From: Terriglobia bacterium
GTDB lineage: Bacteria > Acidobacteriota > Terriglobia > Terriglobales > Acidobacteriaceae
DNA length: 64,000 nt
Assembly: GCA_020072845.1 (NCBI GenBank)
Contig: JAIQGF010000016.1
Location: 62,001 to 126,000, forward strand
Direction: 5' to 3'
Positions 1-7,525 of the stretch are shown here, one piece after another. Numbering within the stretch: the stretch's first letter is position 1; every line of letters starts with the position of its first letter. A program made the translations under genes and the position numbers. A model generated the notes under the pieces. The model did not search any database and had not been told where the DNA came from. It saw only the letters and a program-made list of their open reading frames with translations.

Positions 1-944
1 ACGATACCAACCTGCCGTTCAAGTACGGCAACAAGGTCATCTCCATCTCCAGCAAGGCCGTCCAGTTTCCCTACGGCGCCATGCGGCGCCTCGAAGTGGA
101 AGACGGCCGGTATTTCGAGGAAGGCGACTGCCTCGAGCACCGCCGGGTGGTGATTTTCGGCCAGCGCGCCGCCAAGAAAATTTTCTACGGTCTCAATCCG
201 GTGGGCCAAAGCGTCACCATCCGCGGCCAGGATTTTCGGATCATCGGCTTGCTGCGGATGAAAATTCAGGACTCATCCAATAACGGCCCCGACAATGAGA
301 ACGTCTTCATTCCGTTCGAGACCTATCGCGACATCATGGACGTCCGCGATCCCGGCATGATCGTCTTCGCTCCCCTCACGCCCGAGCTGCACCGCAAGGC
401 GCTGCAGGCGGTCCGCGGCGTGCTGGCGCGCCGTCATCACTTCGATCCCAAGGACGACAAGGCTACGCCGGAATGGGACACGGTCGAAGACGCGGAAGAA
501 ATCCAGCAGTTCTCGATTGCGCTGCAGGTCATCCTCGGGCTGATTGGCGCGCTCACGTTGGGGGTCGGCGGCGTTGGCGTGATGAATATCATGCTGGTTT
601 CGGTCACCGAACGCACCCGCGAGATCGGCCTGCGCAAAGCGGTGGGCGCCCGTAAGCTCGACATCCTCGGACAGTTCCTCGTCGAAGCCCTGGTCCTGAC
701 CTTTATCGGGGGCGCGCTGGGCATGATCATCGCCACCGCGATCGCTCACGCCGTGCCGCCCATGCCGCTCTACGCTGAGGACTTCCACATGGCCAACCAC
801 GAAGGCGACATCTTCCTGCGCACCTCGCCGGTTGTGCTCAGCGTTTCGTTCCTGATCTTGGCCGCGGTGGGCGTAATTTCCGGCTTCTGGCCGGCGCTGA
901 AGGCCGCGCAAATGGAGCCGGTCGAAGCGCTGCGCTACGAATGA
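1..944 (+). CDS. MacB-like ABC transporter permease, 5' truncated
   Basis: The reading frame is open from base 3, so the gene starts upstream of the window; about 313 codons are visible. The visible part begins in a MacB-type periplasmic core (residues like YGAMRRLEVEDGRYF) and continues into an FtsX-like membrane domain with the characteristic GVGGVGVMNIMLVSVTERT run, followed by REIGLRKAVGA and three hydrophobic segments, ending in KAAQMEPVEALRYE, the usual MacB C-terminus. Family knowledge: such permeases pair with a MacB ATPase and a periplasmic adaptor to move peptides, lipoproteins or drugs across the envelope. The ATPase is not in the window, so the substrate cannot be inferred. Confidence 0.9.
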   Translation, partial: DTNLPFKYGNKVISISSKAVQFPYGAMRRLEVEDGRYFEEGDCLEHRRVVIFGQRAAKKIFYGLNPVGQSVTIRGQDFRIIGLLRMKIQDSSNNGPDNENVFIPFETYRDIMDVRDPGMIVFAPLTPELHRKALQAVRGVLARRHHFDPKDDKATPEWDTVEDAEEIQQFSIALQVILGLIGALTLGVGGVGVMNIMLVSVTERTREIGLRKAVGARKLDILGQFLVEALVLTFIGGALGMIIATAIAHAVPPMPLYAEDFHMANHEGDIFLRTSPVVLSVSFLILAAVGVISGFWPALKAAQMEPVEALRYE

Positions 945-950
945 GGGTTT

Positions 951-1682
951 CTATCGCGATTCAAAGATCGCGTATTGGATCGTTCCCGCAATCTTCCGCA
1001 ATCCCGAAATCTCCGCCACCGCACGCTCGGAAATCGGATTCTGATACGCCAGATATACCTTTCTCGGCGCTTCCCTCACCGACCGCTCCACCCCGGCGAT
1101 CACCTCCCGCAGAATATCTTCCGGGAAGGGATCAAAGATGAACACCACCAGCGGCTCCGGCGGAAGCTGAAACCGGCGCGCGTCGCCGCAGTGCAATTCG
1201 AAACTGCGGCACTGTTGCCGCTGGCTGGAATACTTGCGGACGTTCTCCTCGGCAATGGCGTGCAATTCCGGCAGCAGCTCGACGCCAATGATTCTGCGAA
1301 ACGGATAGTCGGAAGCCATCAGCAGCGCGCGTCCTTTGCCCGAGCCCAGATCAAGCAACGCATAGTCGCGGAAATCGATGGGAAGCTGGGCCATGATTTC
1401 GTGGAAGGTCAGCGGGTCGCTAGGCTGGTAGCCCCTGCCGGCAAGCACTTCGCGCATGCGCGTGGACAGCCGCAGGTTCGACCACGTTGTATCCACGCGA
1501 TAGTCCCAGTCGAAATCAATGTCGCCGAAGCGCAGACGGCGGCGCCACGGCAGATGGTCGCACGCAATCTCGAATGCACCCTTCACCAGTTCCGCCGAGG
1601 TGCGCAGCACGCCGCGCCGCGTGAACCACTCGCGCAACCAGGCGCGATACGGGAAGTCTGGGTGTTCGTTCACCGGCCCCAT
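951..1682 (-). CDS. Class I SAM-dependent methyltransferase
   Basis: A 243-residue protein with the SAM-binding glycine motif DLGSGKG at residues 111-117, followed by an acidic residue in VELLPE at the end of the next strand and a FDPFP segment further on. These features place it among class I Rossmann methyltransferases; the substrate is unknown. I chose the ATG at 1682 rather than longer upstream starts because those would run through the divergent PPOX gene; the two starts are then 24 nt apart, leaving little room for a shared divergent promoter. Its stop lies 7 nt from the stop of the permease gene, so the two genes are convergent. Confidence 0.75.
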   Translation of the reverse strand: MGPVNEHPDFPYRAWLREWFTRRGVLRTSAELVKGAFEIACDHLPWRRRLRFGDIDFDWDYRVDTTWSNLRLSTRMREVLAGRGYQPSDPLTFHEIMAQLPIDFRDYALLDLGSGKGRALLMASDYPFRRIIGVELLPELHAIAEENVRKYSSQRQQCRSFELHCGDARRFQLPPEPLVVFIFDPFPEDILREVIAGVERSVREAPRKVYLAYQNPISERAVAEISGLRKIAGTIQYAIFESR

Positions 1683-1706
1683 TCTAATCAGATAAACTGA
1701 TCGCGG

Positions 1707-2060
1707 ATGCCCGGCGATTTCACTCACCTGCGCGGCCGCCATTACATTGACCTGGTCACCTTCCGCAAGACCGGTGTGGGGGTGCATACGCCGGTGTGGT
1801 TCGCCGAGACCGATGGCCGCCTGTACATCTTCACCCGTCCCGACGCCGGCAAGATGAAACGGATTCGGAACAATCCACGCGTGGAGGTTGCGCCCTCCAC
1901 CCTCCGCGGCCGGCCGCTTGGCCCGCACGTTCGCGCCACCGCGCGCATCGCCTCTGACCAGGCCGCCGCCCGCCGGGCGATCCGCCGCAAGTACTGGCTG
2001 GCCCGCATTCCCTGGCTGTGGAGCAAGGACAACGTGTACGTGGAACTACGGCCCGCTTGA
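1707..2060 (+). CDS. PPOX-class flavin/F420-type oxidoreductase family protein
   Basis: A 117-residue protein resembling the small split-barrel pyridoxamine-oxidase-like family: a substrate strand reading TFRKTGVGVHTPVWFAE, then GRLYIFTRPDAGKMKRIRNNPRVEVAPS, then a basic C-terminal region. In this family the basic residues after the KxxRIRxNP motif contact the cofactor phosphate. Members use F420, FMN or heme-related substrates, and sequence alone does not distinguish them. It is divergent from the methyltransferase gene and does not appear to be in an operon. Confidence 0.75.
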   Translation: MPGDFTHLRGRHYIDLVTFRKTGVGVHTPVWFAETDGRLYIFTRPDAGKMKRIRNNPRVEVAPSTLRGRPLGPHVRATARIASDQAAARRAIRRKYWLARIPWLWSKDNVYVELRPA

Positions 2061-2182
2061 GGGGTGGTGACCATAGAAGGCACTCCTTACTAAAGTAATC
2101 TTCTGCCATTACCTCCATGTAGATAAAGTTACCTGTGAAGGTCACCACAGCTGCGCTGCAACTATGGGGGCGTCGGTAATCC
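2061..2182. other. Leader of the minor-pilin operon with an 8-nt inverted repeat
   Basis: The space upstream of the pilin operon contains the inverted pair TGGTGACC (about 2064-2071) and GGTCACCA (about 2139-2146), 67 nt apart. They could close a long RNA stem or be coincidental. I see no convincing -35/-10 pair and no recognised riboswitch. Confidence 0.3.
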
Positions 2183-2719
2183 ATGATTGCTAGTTGCCAC
2201 GTTTCGATTCCGGGACGGCGGGCTACACACCGGGGGAGAGCTCAGGCGCCGAGGTGTGGCGGCTTCACGCTCATCGAGCTCCTCGTCGCGGTTGCCATGA
2301 TCTGTGTAATTGCCGGCATCTGCATTCCGATGGCCCGCAACATGATTCGGAGTTACCGGCTCACCGCTGCCGCCTCCGCGGTCTCCGGCGCTATCCAAGG
2401 CACTCGCTACCAGGCCATCATGGTGGGTTGTCCATATACCGTTACCTTTACCCAGACCTCGACCACCTACCAGATCGCCACCGAGCCGGTGTCCGGCTCG
2501 CCTCCAGCCTGCGCGACCAGCTTTTCCAATCTCGGCAGCGCGATTCCGTGGGGGACCGCCGGCGATGTGACCATGAGCCCGTCGACCACCTTGCAGTTCA
2601 GTCCGAGCGGCATGGTAACGCCAACAACAGGATCGCTCTCCTTCACCCTTTCGAATGGTCTTTCGACCAAGACGGTCAACGTTTCAGGAGTCGGAAATGT
2701 CCAGGTTGCCAGCCCGTAA
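2183..2719 (+). CDS. Type IV minor pilin / pseudopilin, FimT-GspH type
   Basis: A 178-residue protein with a prepilin peptidase site: G27 then FTLIELLVAVA, with Glu at mature position 5 (E32), followed by about 20 hydrophobic residues. The C-terminal part is Ser/Thr-rich with two Cys (C80 and C111 regions), fitting the GspH/FimT beta-rich head. The leader is long (27 residues), so the true start may lie further in. It is the first gene of a cluster whose members overlap or nearly touch; in such operons FimT, PilV, PilW and PilX form the initiating tip complex of the pilus. PilD and the pilus motor genes are not in the window. Confidence 0.85.
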   Translation: MIASCHVSIPGRRATHRGRAQAPRCGGFTLIELLVAVAMICVIAGICIPMARNMIRSYRLTAAASAVSGAIQGTRYQAIMVGCPYTVTFTQTSTTYQIATEPVSGSPPACATSFSNLGSAIPWGTAGDVTMSPSTTLQFSPSGMVTPTTGSLSFTLSNGLSTKTVNVSGVGNVQVASP

Positions 2720-3344
2720 GAGAGGTGCGGAGGCCGGGTTCACCCTCATTGAGGTGATGGCTGCCGTATTCATCTTGACCGTGGGCGTCGTCTCGGTGGC
2801 GGCCCTGGCGGGAGGAATGCTGGCTTCCGGACAACAGTCCAAGTACATGACCTTGGCCGCTAGCCTTGCCTCGGAAAAGCTGGAAGACCTCAACCGGTGG
2901 AATGACGAGGCCCCGCAGATTTGTGTTCCGAGCGGAAATGCCTCAGTCGGTAGCCTGACTGCGGACGTATTACAGACGACCACGTGTCCAACCGGCGCTT
3001 CGGCCAGCGTCAGTTACTACGACGACGTCAGCATCACCCTGGTCAGCGGCACCGACTGCCCCGGTGCCACCGCGGGCTGCTTTGCCGACACGGTCTCCAG
3101 CCAGAGTGGCGGCACCACGCAGTACACGACGACGTATCACTCGCCCGACGGCACCATCCCCGGCCCCAGCGGCGCCCCGATTACTTCCACCACGGCGCCT
3201 TCCAGCGTCAGTTTTCATCGACGCTGGATTATCGAAGCGAACTCCCCTGCCAACGGCGTGCGGCGCGTCACGGTTCAGGTGCACGTGGTAGCTCCCACGG
3301 TCAAACCGATGGCCAATTTTCGCATGAGCATGGTGCGGCCATGA
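2697..3344 (+). CDS. Type IV minor pilin, PilV type
   Basis: A 215-residue prepilin: short leader ending at G14, then FTLIEVMAAVFILTVGVVS with E19 as the conserved Glu at mature position 5. I placed the start at the ATG at 2697, preceded by AGGAG about 8 nt upstream; this start overlaps the end of the FimT-like gene by 23 nt, a sign of translational coupling. The head contains several Cys, giving probable disulfides. A longer in-frame extension from 2655 is possible but would lengthen the leader beyond family norms. The next gene starts in an ATGA overlap with the stop of this one. Confidence 0.85.
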   Translation: MSRLPARKRGAEAGFTLIEVMAAVFILTVGVVSVAALAGGMLASGQQSKYMTLAASLASEKLEDLNRWNDEAPQICVPSGNASVGSLTADVLQTTTCPTGASASVSYYDDVSITLVSGTDCPGATAGCFADTVSSQSGGTTQYTTTYHSPDGTIPGPSGAPITSTTAPSSVSFHRRWIIEANSPANGVRRVTVQVHVVAPTVKPMANFRMSMVRP

Positions 3345-4576
3345 AAATGGAGACCTACTCTACGACGACCACCGGCAGCCAGCGGCGCGGGACCGCTGCA
3401 CGTGGCTTCTCGGTGCTTGAACTTCTCGTCTCCCTGGCTATCTTCATGCTGATCGGAGGCGCTGCCTTCAGCCTCTTCAGCAAGCAGCAGTCCTCCGCCA
3501 CGCTTCTGCAAAACCAGGTGGGGCTGCAAAACCAGGTGGGGCTCAACCTGGCCCTTCGCAATGCTGCCAACCAGTTGCAGCTCGACATCGCGAATGCCGG
3601 CTCCGGCTATTTCCAGGGCGTGAACATCCCCACCTGGCCGGTTGGCGTCACGATTGTGAACAACGTCCCTCCGACCGGTACTTCCTGCTACAACTCCACC
3701 ACCGCCAGGTACGGCGTCAATTGTTTCGATCAGCTCAACGTCATCACGGCGGCCGATCCCACGACTTATCCCCCCATCAATGCCACCGACAGCACGGGGG
3801 GGAACGGCCTGGGAAACTGCAGCAATACCAATACCGGCATCGCCTATGGGCGGGCTGCCAGCGGATTGACCCTGTCCCAGACGGCCGCCAAATTCAAGCG
3901 CAACGATCAAATCCTGTTGCTGAACAGCACAGGAAGCAAGCTTACGTCGGTCGTGCTGACGGCGGATGCGGTCGTGGCGGGATCGGCGGTCAAATTCACC
4001 TTCAATCCTACGCTGGATCAGACCGTCAGCGGAGTCGACTACAAGGGCTACAACACCTTGGCCCACGATCCGCTCGATATCACAGCCTGCGACGGCGTCA
4101 CGCCATGTTCGGCGGCTGCTCAGAACCCCGCGGCGCCGCAGCTCCCCGGCAAACTGGGAGAACAGTTTTGCGGCGGGGATTGGATGCTCAAGCTCAATCC
4201 GATCACTTTCCAGGTCGATACCACGACGGATCCCAAGAACCCCAAACTGATCCGCACGCAGAACGGCACCACATCCACGGTCATGGAACAGGTGATTGGC
4301 TTCAAGGTCGGTGCGGCGATCTGGAACCAAACTGCGGCGACACCCACGGACACCACCCAATACAACTATCGAGCTTCGACTTACACGAACCTGAATTCCG
4401 GGGATATGGCGTACAACTTTTCGCTTGTCCGTGCGGTACGGATTTCATTAATTGGGCGGACCGCGCCCAACCAAAATGCAACCTATACGTTCAGGAATTC
4501 ATTCGACGGGGGAAGCTACCAGGTTCAGGGCATCGCCATCGTAGTCAATCCGCGCAACATGAGCATGAACGATTGA
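3341..4576 (+). CDS. Type IV minor pilin, PilW type
   Basis: A 411-residue protein with leader to G22 followed by FSVLELLVSLAIFMLIGGAA; E27 is the conserved Glu. The start is the ATG at 3341 that overlaps the PilV stop as ATGA. The large head is rich in Asn, Thr and Gly, as usual for PilW. An exact 18-nt tandem duplication at 3506-3541 repeats LQNQVG within the exposed N-terminal helix, extending it by six residues. The protein presumably sits in the pilus tip complex with its operon neighbours; the ligand is unknown. Confidence 0.85.
   Translation: MKMETYSTTTTGSQRRGTAARGFSVLELLVSLAIFMLIGGAAFSLFSKQQSSATLLQNQVGLQNQVGLNLALRNAANQLQLDIANAGSGYFQGVNIPTWPVGVTIVNNVPPTGTSCYNSTTARYGVNCFDQLNVITAADPTTYPPINATDSTGGNGLGNCSNTNTGIAYGRAASGLTLSQTAAKFKRNDQILLLNSTGSKLTSVVLTADAVVAGSAVKFTFNPTLDQTVSGVDYKGYNTLAHDPLDITACDGVTPCSAAAQNPAAPQLPGKLGEQFCGGDWMLKLNPITFQVDTTTDPKNPKLIRTQNGTTSTVMEQVIGFKVGAAIWNQTAATPTDTTQYNYRASTYTNLNSGDMAYNFSLVRAVRISLIGRTAPNQNATYTFRNSFDGGSYQVQGIAIVVNPRNMSMND
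3506..3541 (+). repeat. Exact 18-nt tandem duplication inside pilW
   Basis: Two identical 18-nt copies (CTGCAAAACCAGGTGGGG at 3506-3523 and 3524-3541) encode a duplicated LQNQVG. Being a multiple of three, the duplication keeps the frame and lengthens the pilin N-terminal helix by about 1.7 turns. Perfect identity suggests a recent slippage event or selection. Confidence 0.9.
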
Positions 4577-4583
4577 AGGTTGT

Positions 4584-6554
4584 ATGAAACGCACATTAGG
4601 ATCACTCAACGCGCGAAGGAGGACGGGCAGGCTGACGTATCGCGTGTTGACCGCCGACACCGAAAGCGGCATGGCGCTGCTGACCACCATGCTGCTCTTG
4701 ATTCTCATGAGTATCCTGGCGCTGGCAATGGTGTTGACCGTCAATGCCGACATGGTGATCAACGGATATTACGGGAACACCCGCAGCTCGTTTTATGCGG
4801 CCGACTCCGGCATTAACATTGCGCGGGCGGAACTGACGAACCAGCTCGTATTGGCCGTCAACATGACTCCCTGCACCGGTTGGGGGACCACTGCCGGCAC
4901 CGGGTGCACTTCGCCCCCCCTGGCCACCGCCTCGCCCACCAACGCGTTGAGTTACGTCACCACGACCTATGGCAGCTTCACTTCGTTGAATTCCGGAGAG
5001 GCGGCCAACTCCTGGCCCGCAAGTTTCGCCATCGCCAACGTCACCGGTTGCGCCAACAGCTTCGCACTTGCTGCCGGATATCCGACGACAACCCAGAACG
5101 CGCAGGGACAGAACAACTCCTATACGTACCGGTACAACTACACCCTTTGCTCCAGCGGCCGAGCGCAGGCATTGCAGCAGGTGTACACGAAAGAGACCGG
5201 CAGCATCGTCCTGACCATCCAGGCGCAGACTACGACTACACAGCAAGTGACGGTGAGCTTTGCCGCCTTCGGCGCCTTTATCAATAACTATCCACCCTGC
5301 CTCGGTGCCTTGGTTCCCGGCACGATGACCGGCCCCATGTTCACTAACGGCGCATGGCAGTTCGCGACCGGAGGCTCGTATATCTTCACTGACCCGGTCG
5401 GCCAAGCCAATACCAAGGCCGACTACTTCATTAACGGACATTGCTATCAGTCGCCGACCTCCAGCTACACCGCGAACGGTCAGACCATCAAGCCCACCTT
5501 CCAGGGAGGCCTAAACCTGAATCAACCTTCGGTGGCGCTCCCGCCCAACGATTTCAGTCAGAAATGGGCGGTGTTGGACGGCAAAGGCTGTGGCGAAGGC
5601 GGTACGACTTGTGGCTCCGGCCCGCCACCGGCTCCCACCAACGCGAACTTGAACGCTAATCTCAAGGACCGCTGGGGCAATTCCTATCCGATCGGTGGTG
5701 CGTCCAGTGGTGTCTACCTGCCGTATTGCACGGGAGGCCCCGGCTGTACCAATCCGTACACCATCAACGGCGGTGGCATCTACGTCGCCGGTAACGCATC
5801 GGTCCAGATGAACGTCGGGACGGATGGCTCGAGTCATCCGACGCAGATCTACACGATTACGCAAGGCAGCACGACTACCACCGTCACCACCAATATTCAG
5901 GCCAATACCACGACGGTCACCTCAGGCTCGGGAACCACCACCTTGACCGGCGTTCCGCAGAACCTGACCGGCGTGTCTCCTTCACCCGCCACGGTGCTGT
6001 ACGTGGATGGGGACATCACCGGTCTGAAAGGGCCCGGCCAGGGCCAGCCCGCAATCCAGGACTATTCCCAAATCACCATTGCGGCCGACGGTAACATCAG
6101 CATCACAGGGGACCTGGTCTACGCGCACGAACCGGTCACCATGAACACCAGCGACACGCTCATTTCCGGCAACGATTACAACCAGGTGCTGGGGATTTTC
6201 ACGTCGACCGGCAACATCAACCTGAGTAGCCCCTATTCCAATCATAATCTCCAGGTGGACGGGAGCCTGGCCGCCATCGGCCAGAGTTGCTCGTCGAGTT
6301 CCTGCGGCTTCACCGTGAGCGGCTCCATCAACACGTTCAACAACGTTGGCGGCCAGATCCAAAGCAACATCTTCTCCGCCAGCATGGCGACGCAAAACAC
6401 CTATTTCGACCGCCGGTTCACTTCCCGGGCAGGTTTTGCGCCTCCATGGTTCCCTTCGACGACTCTCCCCCAAATGGACATTATCAATGCCGCCGCGCCG
6501 CTGGTTTCCCCGGCGCAGCCACAACGGCTGTCCTGGGTGACCTGGCCGCAATAG
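4584..6554 (+). CDS. PilX-type pilus assembly protein
   Basis: A 656-residue protein starting 7 nt after the PilW stop, with GAAGG ahead of the ATG. Residues about 28-52 (ESGMALLTTMLLLILMSILA) form the single N-terminal membrane helix of PilX-like proteins, followed by YYGNTRSSFYAADSGINIARAEL, a conserved PilX segment. The rest is a long Ser/Thr/Asn/Gly-rich exported region with several Cys pairs. PilX proteins lack a strict prepilin cleavage motif in many lineages. It is much longer than the roughly 200 residues of the Pseudomonas protein, so the C-terminal 400 residues are probably an added surface domain. Confidence 0.75.
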   Translation: MKRTLGSLNARRRTGRLTYRVLTADTESGMALLTTMLLLILMSILALAMVLTVNADMVINGYYGNTRSSFYAADSGINIARAELTNQLVLAVNMTPCTGWGTTAGTGCTSPPLATASPTNALSYVTTTYGSFTSLNSGEAANSWPASFAIANVTGCANSFALAAGYPTTTQNAQGQNNSYTYRYNYTLCSSGRAQALQQVYTKETGSIVLTIQAQTTTTQQVTVSFAAFGAFINNYPPCLGALVPGTMTGPMFTNGAWQFATGGSYIFTDPVGQANTKADYFINGHCYQSPTSSYTANGQTIKPTFQGGLNLNQPSVALPPNDFSQKWAVLDGKGCGEGGTTCGSGPPPAPTNANLNANLKDRWGNSYPIGGASSGVYLPYCTGGPGCTNPYTINGGGIYVAGNASVQMNVGTDGSSHPTQIYTITQGSTTTTVTTNIQANTTTVTSGSGTTTLTGVPQNLTGVSPSPATVLYVDGDITGLKGPGQGQPAIQDYSQITIAADGNISITGDLVYAHEPVTMNTSDTLISGNDYNQVLGIFTSTGNINLSSPYSNHNLQVDGSLAAIGQSCSSSSCGFTVSGSINTFNNVGGQIQSNIFSASMATQNTYFDRRFTSRAGFAPPWFPSTTLPQMDIINAAAPLVSPAQPQRLSWVTWPQ

Positions 6555-6555
6555 G

Positions 6556-7428
6556 GTGGACTTTTTGCAGGAATACTTCATTCACGAGCAATGGGGAGCC
6601 GGGCTGCGCCGGGTCGAAATCCATCTCGCCCCGTGCCGCAAGTGCAAGGCGTTGGATAAAACCGATCCGCCTTCTGCTCAGGAAGTCTGGCACGGGCCCT
6701 TTGATGACTTGGCCTCAGCTCGTGTCGCTGCCTCCGGTTTGCCCGCGAACGCCTTGCTCTCCGAGTGCCGCTGCGTCTACCGCGCCCTGGAGGGCAATGC
6801 GCTCGACCGTGTTCTCCTGGCAGACTTGTCGCTCCGCAGGTCGAAAGCCGGCCAGGCTCCCGATGATGGCGGCGTATTAATCGAATACCCGCCGGCCCGA
6901 ATCAGCAGACGACGCAAGCCGCAACGCAAAAGGCCCCGCCATGCGGCCGGCTCGGCGAAGCGCTCGAAAGGTTCACCTTCCTCGGCAGACTCGCGGCGAA
7001 AGCGCAAGGCGCTAATCCTGGCGTGTTTGTCGGTCGCATTGCTTATGGTCGTGGGGGGTGCATTGTCCCTGTTGCCCTCGCTATCCGTCGAGGAGTTGCC
7101 TGATTCCTCCCGGACCTATGCAGCGTCCTTTGTTTTTTCCAACGGAAGCCCGTTCGCGATCACGCATGTCGTGGCCGACTGCAATCTCGAGTTCGCGCCT
7201 GCCGGTGTCCATATTGAGGACGCTCACGTCAATGTTGCGGATCGTCTCGAGTTCAAACGCCATGCGCCGATCTCCTGCCTGAGTGGTTCCGTGCCGCAAT
7301 CGGGCGGCATGAAATCCGAGGTCACTGTCAGCTACAAGATCCTGGGGATTCGCCGGGTGCAGCAGAAATTTCTCTTTACCGCTGGGCGCAGTACCACCGG
7401 TATCCAGCGTTGGATGTATCTCCGGTAA
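6556..7428 (+). CDS. Single-pass membrane protein of unknown function, distal gene of pilin operon
   Basis: A 290-residue protein starting with GTG directly after the PilX stop (1-nt gap), so it is very probably co-translated with the pilin genes. The N-terminal 110 residues are cytoplasmic in character with a CRKC pair (C27, C30) and CRC (C71, C73), which could bind a metal. Residues about 115-150 are strongly basic and 152-174 form one membrane helix (LILACLSVALLMVVGG). The C-terminal 115 residues would be outside and look like a beta-sandwich. I do not recognise the family; the context suggests a role in pilus assembly or in coupling a cytoplasmic sensor to the tip complex. Confidence 0.6.
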   Translation: MDFLQEYFIHEQWGAGLRRVEIHLAPCRKCKALDKTDPPSAQEVWHGPFDDLASARVAASGLPANALLSECRCVYRALEGNALDRVLLADLSLRRSKAGQAPDDGGVLIEYPPARISRRRKPQRKRPRHAAGSAKRSKGSPSSADSRRKRKALILACLSVALLMVVGGALSLLPSLSVEELPDSSRTYAASFVFSNGSPFAITHVVADCNLEFAPAGVHIEDAHVNVADRLEFKRHAPISCLSGSVPQSGGMKSEVTVSYKILGIRRVQQKFLFTAGRSTTGIQRWMYLR

Positions 7429-7525
7429 CCTGCGGGCGCGACATTCCACGTGAACAGCTCACGGTCAGGCGCTCGGAAGAAGCGCGGCGCGTAATGTGAT
7501 ATAGCTTTCCCGGGTACACCGCTTC

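Noticed and set aside
273-911. Minus-strand frame over the MacB permease
   Set aside because: Shadow in GC-rich DNA; the plus-strand permease has clear FtsX motifs.
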